Assembly: GCF_947487805.1 (NCBI RefSeq)
Contig: NZ_CANKXW010000003.1
Span: 310,001-374,000, forward strand
Direction: 5' to 3'
DNA from: an uncultured Tateyamaria sp.
Lineage (GTDB): Bacteria; Pseudomonadota; Alphaproteobacteria; Rhodobacterales; Rhodobacteraceae
DNA: 64,000 nt
Below are positions 8,864 through 17,490 of the stretch, one piece after another. How positions within the stretch are numbered: position 1 is the first letter of the stretch; each line of letters begins with the position of its first letter. The notes beneath the pieces were generated by a model. That model searched no databases, was not told where the DNA came from, and saw only the letters and a list, made by a program, of their open reading frames with translations. Made by a program: the position numbers and the translations under genes.

Positions 8864-9994
8864 TCAGGCCCTTGCCTTCAACCCGACCGAGGCCTGCGTA
8901 TACCCGCCCGCGGCCCCGTCGATGAAATGCACATGCGTGTCCTCCATGATCGAGGGCACGATACAGGTCATCATCGCCTCGTCCTGCGTGTGCATCCCGT
9001 AATCCGCAATCCCCTGTGCCCGCGCCATGTCCAGGATACGGCGCAGCGCCGACACCGTGTCCGCATCGCAATCGATGGTCATCTTCAACCCGTCATCGAA
9101 TTTGCGGTAATCCGCATTCGCCCCCACGGTGCGCTGGTAATGCGCCGGGTCAAACCCGCCCAACTTGATCCGCGTGGTCAAGAACACCCAGGCCATCGCC
9201 GTCTCGATCCAGATCTGCCGCTTGCGCTTGGCCGCCGTGACCCCCTCGGGGCGCGCGGACACCTCCAGACCGGCACCGGGCGGTGGCCAGCTGAACCCCG
9301 GTCCCTCGGCAGGGGACGGGTGCCCGTTGCGGCGCAGATGCGCCACCGCGTCCAGCACCGCTTGCGTCACACGGGCAAAGGCCGCCTCCTCCGCGCCCGC
9401 CGCCGGCTGCACCAGCAGCGACAGGATGGTGCCGTTGCGCGCCGCCATGTGGTTCCACCGACAGCTCAGCCCCGTCAGATCCGGCCACGTGCCCGGCGCC
9501 GCCGCAGGCACCGTATCCACCCCCGCCTTCATCCGCTCCTCGGCCCAGCTGATGCCGCCGCCCGCGAACATTGCGTAATCCACACCGTCCGACACCGCAT
9601 AGCGGGCCACGGCCACATCCCGCCCCGCCGCGCGGATGTCCGCCACGCGGAACAGGCCCACGCGCAACCCCATGTCGAACTCTTCGGTGGCCCAGACCTG
9701 CACCGCCGCCAGCGCCTGCGCCGCCGTCTCGGCAAATTCCGGCGGATGGGCAAAGGCCGCCCCATCCCCGCCAAACACATAAGGAAAGGCACGCCCGCCC
9801 GCCGCGTTGATCTGCGCCGAAATGACCGCCGCGCCGATCATGTTCACGGTCTTGTACTTGCCCGCCGCCACCGCCGCCGTCGACCCGACGATATCCGAGG
9901 TGCCGACAACCCAGTCATCCGGCAGCGGCGTGTACTGGGCCGGGTCGGCCAGATCGGAAAAGGACGACCGCAGCCGCAACGCATCATAGAACAT
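8864..9994 (-). CDS. DUF3095 family protein with nucleotide-cyclase-like motifs
   Basis: 376 residues from the ATG at 9994. The sequence fits the DUF3095 family, whose function is unknown. The N-terminal 110 residues carry WVVGTSDIVGST, which resembles the first metal-binding aspartate motif of class III cyclases (DIVGFT). They also carry FPYVFGGDGAAFA, which resembles the GD/GGDEF second motif. The C-terminal third is alpha/beta with conserved IDCDADTVSALR and GIADYGMHTQDEAMMTCIV. A cyclase-like fold is therefore plausible, but catalytic activity is not shown. It is convergent with the HpaI-type aldolase gene, six bases apart. Confidence 0.75.
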   Translation of the reverse strand: MFYDALRLRSSFSDLADPAQYTPLPDDWVVGTSDIVGSTAAVAAGKYKTVNMIGAAVISAQINAAGGRAFPYVFGGDGAAFAHPPEFAETAAQALAAVQVWATEEFDMGLRVGLFRVADIRAAGRDVAVARYAVSDGVDYAMFAGGGISWAEERMKAGVDTVPAAAPGTWPDLTGLSCRWNHMAARNGTILSLLVQPAAGAEEAAFARVTQAVLDAVAHLRRNGHPSPAEGPGFSWPPPGAGLEVSARPEGVTAAKRKRQIWIETAMAWVFLTTRIKLGGFDPAHYQRTVGANADYRKFDDGLKMTIDCDADTVSALRRILDMARAQGIADYGMHTQDEAMMTCIVPSIMEDTHVHFIDGAAGGYTQASVGLKARA

Positions 9995-10102
9995 GTAACC
10001 GTACCTCTCTGCCTTGAACCCTAGCACGGGCGCACGGCACGGCAATCACCCTTGCGCACCCCCACCTTCCATGTCACCCCTGACATCAAGGGAAGAGGAA
10101 CC

Positions 10103-11275
10103 ATGAAAACCGGATTGCTGCTCTTGGGGCTGGCCTATGTGCTCAGCCAGTTCTTCCGCGCGTTCCTCGCCGTCCTCACAACACCGCTGCGCGACGCCCT
10201 CGGCATCGAACCCGCCGTGCTGGCCACCGCGTCGGGCTACTGGTTCCTCGCCTTTGCCGCCATGCAGATCCCCGTCGGCCGTGCGCTCGACACCATTGGG
10301 CCGCGCCGTACCGCCGGGTGGCTCCTGCTGGTGGGGAGTGGTGGCGGGGCGGCACTCTTTGCCCTGGCCCAGGCACCCCTGCACATCCACGCCGCCATGG
10401 CGCTGATCGGCGTGGGCTGCTCGCCGGTGCTTATGGCCAGCTTCTATATCTTTGCCCGCGAATTCCCGCCCGCCCGCTTTGCCACGCTGGCCGCGCTGAT
10501 GATCGGCATCGGCACCGTGGGCAACCTGATCTCCTCCTACCCGCTCGCCTTCGCCGTGGACGCCATCGGCTGGCGCGCGTCCCTCTGGGCGCTGGCGGCC
10601 CTGTCGGGCGCCGTGGCCATCGGCGTCCTGACATCCGTCCGCGATCCCGCCCGCGCCGACGCGGCAGGACAGGGCAGCCTGATGGACCTGCTGCGCCTGC
10701 CCGTCCTTTGGCTGATCATCCCGATCATGTTCGTCAACTACGCCCCCGTGGCCGCCATCCGGGGCCTTTGGATCGGCCCCTACCTGCGCGACGTGTTCGA
10801 CCTGAGTACCGGCCAGATCGGCGTCGCCACACTGGTGATGAGCCTCGCGATGATCGTGGGCACCCTCGCCTACGGCCCGCTCGACCGGCTGCTGGGCACG
10901 CGCAAATGGGTCGTGTTCGGCGGCAACGCCCTGACCATCCTGCTGCTCACCGGGCTGATCACCCAAACGGGTCGCAGCGCCACGCTCTCCATCGCGATCA
11001 TGGCCGCCATCGGGTTTTTCGGCGCGTCCTTCCCCGTCATCATCGCCCACGCGCGCAGCTTCTTTCCCGCGCACCTGACCGGGCGGGGCGTGACGCTGAT
11101 GAACCTCTTTGGCATAGGCGGCGTCGGCGTGATGCAGTTCGCCTCGGGCCGCCTGCACAGCGCCTACACAGGCGGCGACCCCGCCACACCCTACACCGTG
11201 CTCTTTGCCTTTTTCGCGATTGCACTGGCCGTCGGTGTGGCGATCTACGCACTAAGCCGTGACTCCACCGACTGA
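10103..11275 (+). CDS. Major facilitator superfamily transporter
   Basis: 390 residues with about twelve hydrophobic segments, and a typical MFS loop after helix 2 (GRALDTIGPRRTAG). Helix 4/5 has PPARFATLAALMIGIGTVGN. It is an inner-membrane secondary transporter, probably drug/metabolite type. The ATG at 10103 is preceded by GAGGAA. It is divergent from the DUF3095 gene (about 110 bases apart) and stands 63 bases before asd on the same strand. No substrate can be inferred. Confidence 0.85.
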   Translation: MKTGLLLLGLAYVLSQFFRAFLAVLTTPLRDALGIEPAVLATASGYWFLAFAAMQIPVGRALDTIGPRRTAGWLLLVGSGGGAALFALAQAPLHIHAAMALIGVGCSPVLMASFYIFAREFPPARFATLAALMIGIGTVGNLISSYPLAFAVDAIGWRASLWALAALSGAVAIGVLTSVRDPARADAAGQGSLMDLLRLPVLWLIIPIMFVNYAPVAAIRGLWIGPYLRDVFDLSTGQIGVATLVMSLAMIVGTLAYGPLDRLLGTRKWVVFGGNALTILLLTGLITQTGRSATLSIAIMAAIGFFGASFPVIIAHARSFFPAHLTGRGVTLMNLFGIGGVGVMQFASGRLHSAYTGGDPATPYTVLFAFFAIALAVGVAIYALSRDSTD

Positions 11276-11338
11276 CGCCCTTTCCCCCATGCGCCAATGG
11301 GTGTAAGGGCCACCCACCTACCCAAAAAGGAGACAATC

Positions 11339-12361
11339 ATGGGGTATCGTGTCGTCGTCGCGGGCGCCACCGGTAACGTGGGCCGCGAAATGCTGAACAT
11401 CCTGGCCGAGCGCCAGTTTCCCGTGGACGAGATTGCCGTGCTGGCAAGCCGCCGTTCGCTGGGAACGGAGGTGACGTTCGGTGACAAGACGCTGACGACA
11501 AAGGACCTTGATACGTTCGACTTCACGGGCTGGGACATGGCGCTCTTTGCCATCGGGTCCGACGCGACCAAGAAATATGCCCCCGTCGCGGCCAAGGCCG
11601 GGTGCGTGGTCATCGATAACTCGTCGCTCTACCGCTACGACCCCGACATTCCGCTGATCGTGCCCGAGGTGAACCCGGACGCGATCATGGGCTATGCCAA
11701 AAAGAACATCATCGCCAACCCCAACTGCTCGACCGCGCAGATGGTTGTGGCCCTGAAACCCCTGCACGACCGCGCCACGATCAAGCGCGTCGTGGTGTCC
11801 ACCTACCAATCCGTGTCGGGTGCCGGCAAGGAAGGGATGGACGAGCTGTGGGACCAGACCAAGGCCATCTACAACCCCACATCCGAGGTGGAACCCAAGA
11901 AGTTCCAGAAGCAGATCGCCTTCAACGTGATCCCGCAGATCGACGTCTTCATGGAAGACGGCTCGACCAAGGAAGAGTGGAAGATGGTCGTCGAGACCAA
12001 GAAAATCGTCGATCCCTCGATCAAGGTCACGGCCACCTGCGTGCGCGTGCCCGTCTTTGTCGGCCACTCCGAGGCCGTGAACATCGAGACTGAGGATTTC
12101 CTCGACGAGGACGAAGCGCGCGATATCCTGCGCGAGGCGCCCGGCATCATGGTCATCGATAAACGCGAGGACGGCGGCTACGTGTCGCCCATCGAATGCG
12201 CGGGCGACTATGCGACGTTCATCAGCCGCATCCGGCAGGATTCGACGATTGATAACGGCCTGAACTTCTGGTGCGTCAGCGACAACCTGCGCAAGGGCGC
12301 CGCCCTCAACGCGGTGCAGATCGCCGAACTGCTCGGCACGCGCGTGCTGAAAAAGGGCTAA
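11339..12361 (+). CDS. asd: Aspartate-semialdehyde dehydrogenase
   Basis: 340 residues, typical length. It reduces aspartyl phosphate to aspartate semialdehyde with NADPH, feeding lysine, threonine, methionine and diaminopimelate synthesis. Seen: the N-terminal Rossmann motif VVAGATGNVGREML, active-site cysteine in NPNCSTAQMV, substrate-binding STYQSVSGAGKEGM, and VRVPVFVGHSEAVNIE. AAAAAGGAG lies just upstream of the ATG at 11339. A rho-independent terminator follows at 12387. Confidence 0.97.
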   Translation: MGYRVVVAGATGNVGREMLNILAERQFPVDEIAVLASRRSLGTEVTFGDKTLTTKDLDTFDFTGWDMALFAIGSDATKKYAPVAAKAGCVVIDNSSLYRYDPDIPLIVPEVNPDAIMGYAKKNIIANPNCSTAQMVVALKPLHDRATIKRVVVSTYQSVSGAGKEGMDELWDQTKAIYNPTSEVEPKKFQKQIAFNVIPQIDVFMEDGSTKEEWKMVVETKKIVDPSIKVTATCVRVPVFVGHSEAVNIETEDFLDEDEARDILREAPGIMVIDKREDGGYVSPIECAGDYATFISRIRQDSTIDNGLNFWCVSDNLRKGAALNAVQIAELLGTRVLKKG

Positions 12362-12386
12362 CGCCACTCTGATCATCAGGGGGAAC

Positions 12387-12409
12387 AAGGGGCCGGTTGG
12401 CCCCTTTTT
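12387..12409 (+). terminator. Rho-independent terminator after asd
   Basis: An 8-bp stem aaggggcc/ggcccctt with a GGTT loop, then T5. It lies 26 bases after the asd stop. Confidence 0.9.
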
Positions 12410-12460
12410 CTTTGCTCCCTCGCCGGGCATGGTGGGGCATCCGATCTGAAAGGTTGCCCC

Positions 12461-14071
12461 ATGCGTCTTGCCGCTGCCCTCCTCTGCGCCCTGCCCCTCG
12501 CCGTGCACGCCGACACCTTCACCCTCACCGCGCCGCCCGTGGCGGTCACCGCCTATGCCAGCGGCGCCATGATCACTCGCACCACCCGGATCGACCTGCC
12601 CGCGGGCCAGCACCTTCTGCAACTGGCGGATATGGACGCTGCGGTGGATGCGGAGCTGATCGACATCGCGCTCGACGGGGCCACCCTGCTGTCGCGCCAG
12701 TGGCAGGATCGCAGCGCCACCCCCTACCGCGCCCCGCGCACCCCGGCCTGGCTGGCGGCCAAGGACCGGCTCGACACGGCCACCGCCGCGCTGGCCGCGC
12801 TGGATGACCAGATCGCCCTGGCCGAGGCGCAGGCCGACGCCGCGCGCGATCAGGTCGCCTTTCTGGGTGGGATCGACCTGACCGGCGATGGCGATACAGA
12901 CGCCGAGACCCTGCGCGCCATCGGTCAGCTGATCGCGTCCGACGGGACCGCCGCACGCGGTGCCATGCTCGCCGCCCAGACCCAGGCCCGCACCCTGCGC
13001 ATCGGGCGCGACGACCTTGCCCACGCCGTGGCCACCGCCCGCGCAGCACTTGACCAGGTGACACCGCCCAATTCCGACCCCGCCCAGCTGGGCCTGCGTG
13101 TCTCATTGCCAGAGGCGGGGCCGGTCGCCCTGACCGTGACCTACCCAACCGACAACGCCAATTGGCAACCCATCTACACGCTCCGCCTGACCGACGACGA
13201 CACCCTGACCGTCGAACGCGGCGCACAGATCCGGCAACGGTCCAACGAACACTGGACCGAAGTGGCGCTGACCCTATCCACCCTCTCGCCCTTCGCCGGG
13301 TCCGACCCCGGCACCCTGTGGCCCCTTCGCCGCCGGATCGAGGACCCGGTCCAGCCCCAGCGCACCCTGTCCCGCATGCAGGCCGACAGCATGGCCGAAC
13401 TGGTGATCGAGGCGCCCGTGATCGTCGAAGAGGTCACCGCCGCCGCTGACTTCTCCGGGGTCGGCGTCACCTATACCCTGCCCGGCACTGTTACCGTGCC
13501 CGCAGATGTCGGTGCCACCAGCATCGCGCTCGACACGCTGTCGTTCGATGCCACGCTCAGCGCCCATGCGGTGCCGCGCCTCGACGACACCGCCTATCGC
13601 CGTGTCACCTTTGACAACACCGCGCCCGAAATCCTGCTGCCGGGCACCGCGCTCGTGTATGTGGACGCCCAGTTGGTCGGCGGCACAGACCTGCCCCTCC
13701 TGCCACCGGGCGCCGAGGCGCAGGTGTTCTTTGGCCCCATCGAAGGGCTGCGCCTGACCCGCACGGTCCTCAACCGCAACGAAGGCGACCGCGGCCTGAT
13801 CTCGCGCAGCAACGAAGAACACGAAACCGTCCGCATCGAAATCGAGAACCTGACGGGACGCACATGGCCTGTGCACCTGCGCGACGCCGTCCCGTTTTCG
13901 GAACAGGAGGACCTCGTCATCGACTGGCAGGCCACCCCCGCCCCGGACGACACCGCGCTGGACGACCGCCGCGGCATTCTCGAATGGCGGTTCGACCTGC
14001 CCCCCGCCGGGACCCAGACCATCACCCTCGACACCCGCCTGTCCTGGCCCGAGGGCATGATCCTGCGCTAA
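12461..14071 (+). CDS. MuiA-type DUF4139 domain protein, exported
   Basis: 536 residues. A signal peptide (MRLAAALLCALPLAVHA) precedes a DUF4140-like N-terminal domain (about residues 22-120). A helical linker rich in Ala and Gln (100-200, likely coiled coil) leads into the long DUF4139 beta domain (about 205-536) with NANWQPIYTLRL, ALTLSTLSPFAG and the closing RRGILEWRFDLPPAG. The family name comes from the 'mucoidy inhibitor' annotation; its biochemical role is unknown. The protein is probably periplasmic. The ATG at 12461 has AAAGG seven bases upstream. It is a single-gene unit after the asd terminator. Confidence 0.82.
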   Translation: MRLAAALLCALPLAVHADTFTLTAPPVAVTAYASGAMITRTTRIDLPAGQHLLQLADMDAAVDAELIDIALDGATLLSRQWQDRSATPYRAPRTPAWLAAKDRLDTATAALAALDDQIALAEAQADAARDQVAFLGGIDLTGDGDTDAETLRAIGQLIASDGTAARGAMLAAQTQARTLRIGRDDLAHAVATARAALDQVTPPNSDPAQLGLRVSLPEAGPVALTVTYPTDNANWQPIYTLRLTDDDTLTVERGAQIRQRSNEHWTEVALTLSTLSPFAGSDPGTLWPLRRRIEDPVQPQRTLSRMQADSMAELVIEAPVIVEEVTAAADFSGVGVTYTLPGTVTVPADVGATSIALDTLSFDATLSAHAVPRLDDTAYRRVTFDNTAPEILLPGTALVYVDAQLVGGTDLPLLPPGAEAQVFFGPIEGLRLTRTVLNRNEGDRGLISRSNEEHETVRIEIENLTGRTWPVHLRDAVPFSEQEDLVIDWQATPAPDDTALDDRRGILEWRFDLPPAGTQTITLDTRLSWPEGMILR

Positions 14072-14378
14072 AACAGCCCCATCATGGTTGCGGTCCGGTT
14101 AACAGAAATGTTGACCCCGCAATGATTCTCGCCTGCAAGCAGGCTGGATACAGTTTTAAATATCCTCTTTTCGTACCTAAGATGCTGATTTTACTACGTT
14201 AATAAAGACATTAACGCCACCCCGAAAACTGCCCCGAAAACGGCAAGAAATTAGTAATTGGTCGCTGTCATAAAGATCCCATCGAACGGCAACACGCCGC
14301 CAGAGACACCGGCCCGGGGGGGCCGGAACGCCAAATACCGGTCCGGGGGGGCCGGCCAGACATAAAGAGGTGAGTGGG
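14072..14378. other. Intergenic region with AT-rich patch and G-tract repeats
   Basis: 307 bases without a gene. The first half (about 14140-14260) is markedly AT-richer than its surroundings. It holds TTAA at 14199 and 14211 separated by 8 bases, one more than a CtrA site needs. The second half contains two copies of a G-tract repeat (listed separately). This is the only obvious promoter region for the small gene at 14379. Confidence 0.5.
14309..14355. repeat. Tandem pair of 18-bp G-tract repeats
   Basis: ccggcccgggggggccgg (14309-14326) and ccggtccgggggggccgg (14338-14355) differ at one base and are offset by 29 bases. Each contains G7 flanked by complementary CCGG/CCGG arms, so each may form a short hairpin or a G-rich structure in the leader of the following small gene. 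Confidence 0.8.
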
Positions 14379-14585
14379 ATGATGACTTGGATGAAACAGC
14401 TGCTGGGTGAGACAGCGACCGAGGAAATGACAACAGACATGCCGGTTGCACCGGATGTCACGCGCGCCGAACTGTCGGATCTCTTTGCCGACGAACTGGC
14501 CCGCCCGGCGCTGCAAAAGCGCGCCAAGGCACGGCTTGGGAAGCCACGCCACCTGATGGCAGGACGCCAGCTCCAGCTTGCATGA
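14379..14585 (+). CDS. Small hypothetical protein
   Basis: 68 residues from the ATG at 14379, with AGAGG at 14366-14370 as ribosome site; an ATG at 14382 is equally possible. The sequence is largely alpha-helical and charged: WMKQLLGETATEEMT, a spacer, then TRAELSDLFADELARPALQ and a basic tail. There is no signal peptide or membrane segment. No family was recognised. It is preceded by the G-tract repeats and followed by about 280 bases of apparently non-coding DNA before sbtB on the other strand. Confidence 0.5.
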   Translation: MMTWMKQLLGETATEEMTTDMPVAPDVTRAELSDLFADELARPALQKRAKARLGKPRHLMAGRQLQLA

Positions 14586-14868
14586 ACGATGTTGCGCCGG
14601 TGACAGACCGTGCGCGCCACCATGCGGCGCATGGCCTGCCGGCCGGTGCATCCACAATCGACAAGGAGCCCCGATTTCGCGCCCACGCGGCCGATCCGGG
14701 ATCAGCAAAGACAACAGGTTTCAGGGCCCGCGCGGGAACCGCGCACCGCCCCAACAGGATCCGCGCGCATTGAGGTGACGATCATTCCGGGATGAGTGTC
14801 GCGCGGACAGGTGAGGTAACGAGTGACACGGGGTGGCCCGCCAGCAATGGCGCGCCGCCCCGTTTTCG

Positions 14869-15180
14869 TCAGAACCGTTCGGCGCGCAGCACTTCGCAAT
14901 CGCTGACCGACACGATGCCGATATGGCGCTCGACCACGGCAAAGGCCGCCTCCAGCAATTCATCCAGCCGCTCTGGCCGGATCACACAGACCACCTGCAC
15001 CATCCCGGTGCCCCGGCTGATCTGTCCCTCGCGGCTCCAGGCACCGGACTGACCGGACCCGCCCAGCACCGGCAACACGGTCCACCCGGTGACGCCCGCA
15101 TCGGTCATGGCGTCGGTCAGACGGCTTTGCATCACCTGTTCGATGATGATGGCGACCCGTTTGGCCTGATGTGTCTGCAT
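14869..15180 (-). CDS. sbtB: PII-like regulatory protein SbtB partner of SbtA
   Basis: 103 residues with the ferredoxin-like PII outline: VAIIIEQVMQSRLTDAMTDAGVTGWTVLPVLGGSG, a variable T-loop-like region, then VQVVCVIRPERLDELLEAAFAVVERHIGIVSVSDCEVLRAERF. In cyanobacteria SbtB binds adenine nucleotides, including cAMP, and docks on SbtA to control bicarbonate uptake. Here it directly follows sbtA (3-base gap, AGGA in that gap). The canonical PII uridylylation tyrosine context is not visible. Nucleotide binding is assumed from family, not shown by the sequence. Confidence 0.82.
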   Translation of the reverse strand: MQTHQAKRVAIIIEQVMQSRLTDAMTDAGVTGWTVLPVLGGSGQSGAWSREGQISRGTGMVQVVCVIRPERLDELLEAAFAVVERHIGIVSVSDCEVLRAERF

Positions 15181-15183
15181 GGC

Positions 15184-16161
15184 TTATCCTCCGGTCAGCG
15201 CGCTGGCGACGGCCACATAGATCGGGATGCCAAGCGTCAGGTTGAATGGAAACGTCACCCCGAGCGACAGGGTAAGGTAGATCGACGGGTTCGCCTCGGG
15301 CAGGGCCACACGCATCGCCGCCGGCACCGCGATATAGCTGGCCGAGGCCGACAGCACCATGAACAGCGCCACGCCCCCCGTGGTCAGTCCCAACAACAGG
15401 CCGGTGCCAAGGCCCAGCGTCGCCCCCACCAGCGGCATCACCATGCCAAAGGTCAGCACACCGGGCCTGAGCACCCCCGATCCGCCGCGCAGGCCACGCC
15501 CCGCGACAAGACCCATATCCAGCAGGAACAGGCACAGCACACCCTGGAACGGCGACACGATGAACGCCTCGATCTTGGCCAGCCCCTCCGCCCCTGTGAC
15601 CCACCCGATCAGGAAACTGCCCACCAGCAGGACGATGGACCCGTTCAGCATGATCTCGCGCAGCAGATCGCTGTCCATGCGGCGGCTGTCTCCGCCCCGC
15701 GAAATCAACCACAGCGCCGACAGGATGGCCGGGGCCTCCATCGCGGCGGCCACGGCGACCATGTACCCTTCGGACGCGATCCCGCTTCCCTCCAGAACGG
15801 ATGTCGCCGCCACGAATGTGACGATCGAGATCGACCCGTAATGCGCCGCCACCGCCGCCGCATCCAGACGGCTGAGATTGCCCATCACCTGCAACAGCGC
15901 AAAGGCAATCAGCGGCAGCACCGCCGACAGCACCACACCCGCCAACAGCGACAGGCCCAGCGTCACGTCCAACCCGTGATCCGCCACGCTGACGCCGCCC
16001 TTGAACCCGATGGCAAACAGCAGATAGATCGACATCCCCTTGGCCACCGCCTCGGGAATGTTCAGATCAGACCGCGCAAGCGCCGCCGCCACCCCAAGGG
16101 CAAAGCTCAGGATGATAGGGGACAGCAGGTTCGCTGCCGCCAGGCTCAGTATCTGATCCAT
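15184..16161 (-). CDS. sbtA: Sodium-dependent bicarbonate transporter SbtA
   Basis: 325 residues with about ten hydrophobic segments, the SbtA (DUF897) layout of two five-helix halves. Recognisable family segments are IPEAVAKGMSIYLLFAIGFKGG, AVAAHYGSISIVTFVAATS, EGYMVAVAAAMEAPAI, FLLDMGLVAGRGL and SASASYIAVPAAMR. It is predicted to co-transport HCO3- with Na+ across the inner membrane. AGAGG lies five bases before the ATG at 16161. It sits between a beta-carbonic anhydrase gene (57 bases upstream) and sbtB (3 bases downstream), which strongly supports a role in inorganic carbon supply. Confidence 0.9.
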   Translation of the reverse strand: MDQILSLAAANLLSPIILSFALGVAAALARSDLNIPEAVAKGMSIYLLFAIGFKGGVSVADHGLDVTLGLSLLAGVVLSAVLPLIAFALLQVMGNLSRLDAAAVAAHYGSISIVTFVAATSVLEGSGIASEGYMVAVAAAMEAPAILSALWLISRGGDSRRMDSDLLREIMLNGSIVLLVGSFLIGWVTGAEGLAKIEAFIVSPFQGVLCLFLLDMGLVAGRGLRGGSGVLRPGVLTFGMVMPLVGATLGLGTGLLLGLTTGGVALFMVLSASASYIAVPAAMRVALPEANPSIYLTLSLGVTFPFNLTLGIPIYVAVASALTGG

Positions 16162-16218
16162 CGTGACCTCTTTGGCGGGATTGCCCGTTCATGTGGCCGG
16201 ATCGGCCACGAAGTAAAG

Positions 16219-16869
16219 TCAAACCGGCTGGAAATCGAGCGTTTTGCCCATGAACTGGCTCATGCTGCCTTCGGCGATATCGGTCCACAGCCCATGGATG
16301 CTCAGCGACCCGTTGTTCACCCGTTCCTCGACAAAGGGAAACGTCATCAGGTTTTCCATCGAGGTGACAACCGCCAGCTGCTCCAGCCTGCGCGATTTGC
16401 TGTCATTGTCGGGCATCTCCGACACCTCGCCGTATTTCGGCTTCAGGATGTCCATCCACCGCCCGACAAAGCTTGCTTTTTCCTCCAACTCGGGCGCACG
16501 GCCCTCGCACATGTCCAGACACCCCTGCACCCCGCCACAGCGCGAATGCCCCAGCACCACCAGATGCGCGACCTGCAACACGTTCACCGCATATTCGACC
16601 GCCGCCGACGTGCCATGGTGATCCCCGTCCGGCTCATAGGGCGGCACGAGGTTGGCAATGTTGCGGTGGATGAAGAACTCGCCCTGATCCGCGCCAAAGA
16701 TGGACGTCACCTGCACCCGGCTGTCGCAGCACGAGATGATCATGGCCCGCGGCCGCTGCCCCTCGGTCGCCAGACGCCGGTACCACGCGCTGTTCTCGGT
16801 ATAGGTCGTGGCCTTCCACCCCTGATACCGCTGCAAAAGAAAATTCGGTAACGGTTTGACCCTGTGCAT
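16219..16869 (-). CDS. Beta-class carbonic anhydrase
   Basis: 216 residues from the ATG at 16869. Beta-carbonic anhydrases interconvert CO2 and bicarbonate. The zinc ligands are visible in CCDSRVQ (C-x-D-x-R) and HSRCGG (H-x2-C). Also present is FIHRNIANLVPPYEPDG, and the N-terminal helix PLPNFLLQRYQGWK is typical of the short proteobacterial form. There is no signal peptide, so it is cytoplasmic. Being first in a run with sbtA and sbtB, it probably equilibrates imported bicarbonate with CO2 for carboxylases; the window also encodes acetyl-CoA carboxylase subunit AccD. The start could be further upstream, but family length favours 16869. Confidence 0.92.
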   Translation of the reverse strand: MHRVKPLPNFLLQRYQGWKATTYTENSAWYRRLATEGQRPRAMIISCCDSRVQVTSIFGADQGEFFIHRNIANLVPPYEPDGDHHGTSAAVEYAVNVLQVAHLVVLGHSRCGGVQGCLDMCEGRAPELEEKASFVGRWMDILKPKYGEVSEMPDNDSKSRRLEQLAVVTSMENLMTFPFVEERVNNGSLSIHGLWTDIAEGSMSQFMGKTLDFQPV

Positions 16870-17037
16870 GTCGGTGTTCCGCCTGTCCCTGTTCGTACTG
16901 GCTGCGGTGGTTAGCCTGAATTCGCGGCAAATTCGAGCGAAAAGACCATCCCGCCCTAACGATTTGGGAACGGTGTTCATGCGATCACCCTGTCAGCCGT
17001 GGGGGCACACCACATTGGGTGAGAAGAGGTGAGAGTT

Positions 17038-17418
17038 TTGACAAATGTAACACAGATCCGGCTGGCAGAGCCGGTTCAGGTCAACCATGACCGGCTTGAC
17101 GCGCTGTATTCCGAGATGGACCCGGTGAATGCCGAGGATGTCGTTTGCCGCGCGATGGAGGAACTGGCGCTGCGCATGGCGCATTGTGACCGGCTCTACC
17201 GCGCCGGTGATCTGGACGAATTGCGCAAATCCAGCCGGTCGCTGATCGCCATCGCCGACCAGATCGGCATGACCGTGCTGGCGCAGGTCGCCCGCGACGT
17301 CGTCGCCTGCACCGAGGCGCGCGATCAGGTGGCACTGGCCGCCACCCTGGGCCGTCTGCTGCGCGCGGGCGAGGGGTCGCTGACCGCCATCTGGGATCTT
17401 CAGGACATCACGATCTAG
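17038..17418 (+). CDS. Small helical protein, possible Hpt-like domain lacking the histidine
   Basis: 126 residues. The TTG at 17038 is my preferred start because AGAGG (17025-17029) lies eight bases before it; the GTG at 17029 overlaps that site. It is all-helical with no signal peptide. The segment RKSSRSLIAIADQIGMTVLAQVARDV resembles the Hpt core (AHSLKGSARxIGxxxLA), but with arginine where the phosphorylated histidine should be. If it has an Hpt fold, it cannot transfer phosphate in the usual way. It is divergent from the carbonic anhydrase gene and 72 bases before the aminopeptidase gene. Confidence 0.55.
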   Translation: MTNVTQIRLAEPVQVNHDRLDALYSEMDPVNAEDVVCRAMEELALRMAHCDRLYRAGDLDELRKSSRSLIAIADQIGMTVLAQVARDVVACTEARDQVALAATLGRLLRAGEGSLTAIWDLQDITI

Positions 17419-17490
17419 GCGGCCGCATCTTGCAGCGCCGGGCAAAGCAGCTAGGGTCAGGGCAACCGTCACACGAAAAGGTGCCCCACC

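Noticed and set aside
14199-14214. TTAA pair resembling a CtrA binding site
   Set aside because: The half-sites are separated by 8 bases, not the required 7, and the region is generally AT-rich.
14582-14773. 63-codon frame starting at an ATG that overlaps the stop of the small gene at 14379-14585 (ATGA)
   Set aside because: The product is a low-complexity, Arg/Ala/His-rich sequence as expected from random GC-rich DNA; there is no recognisable domain or separate ribosome site.
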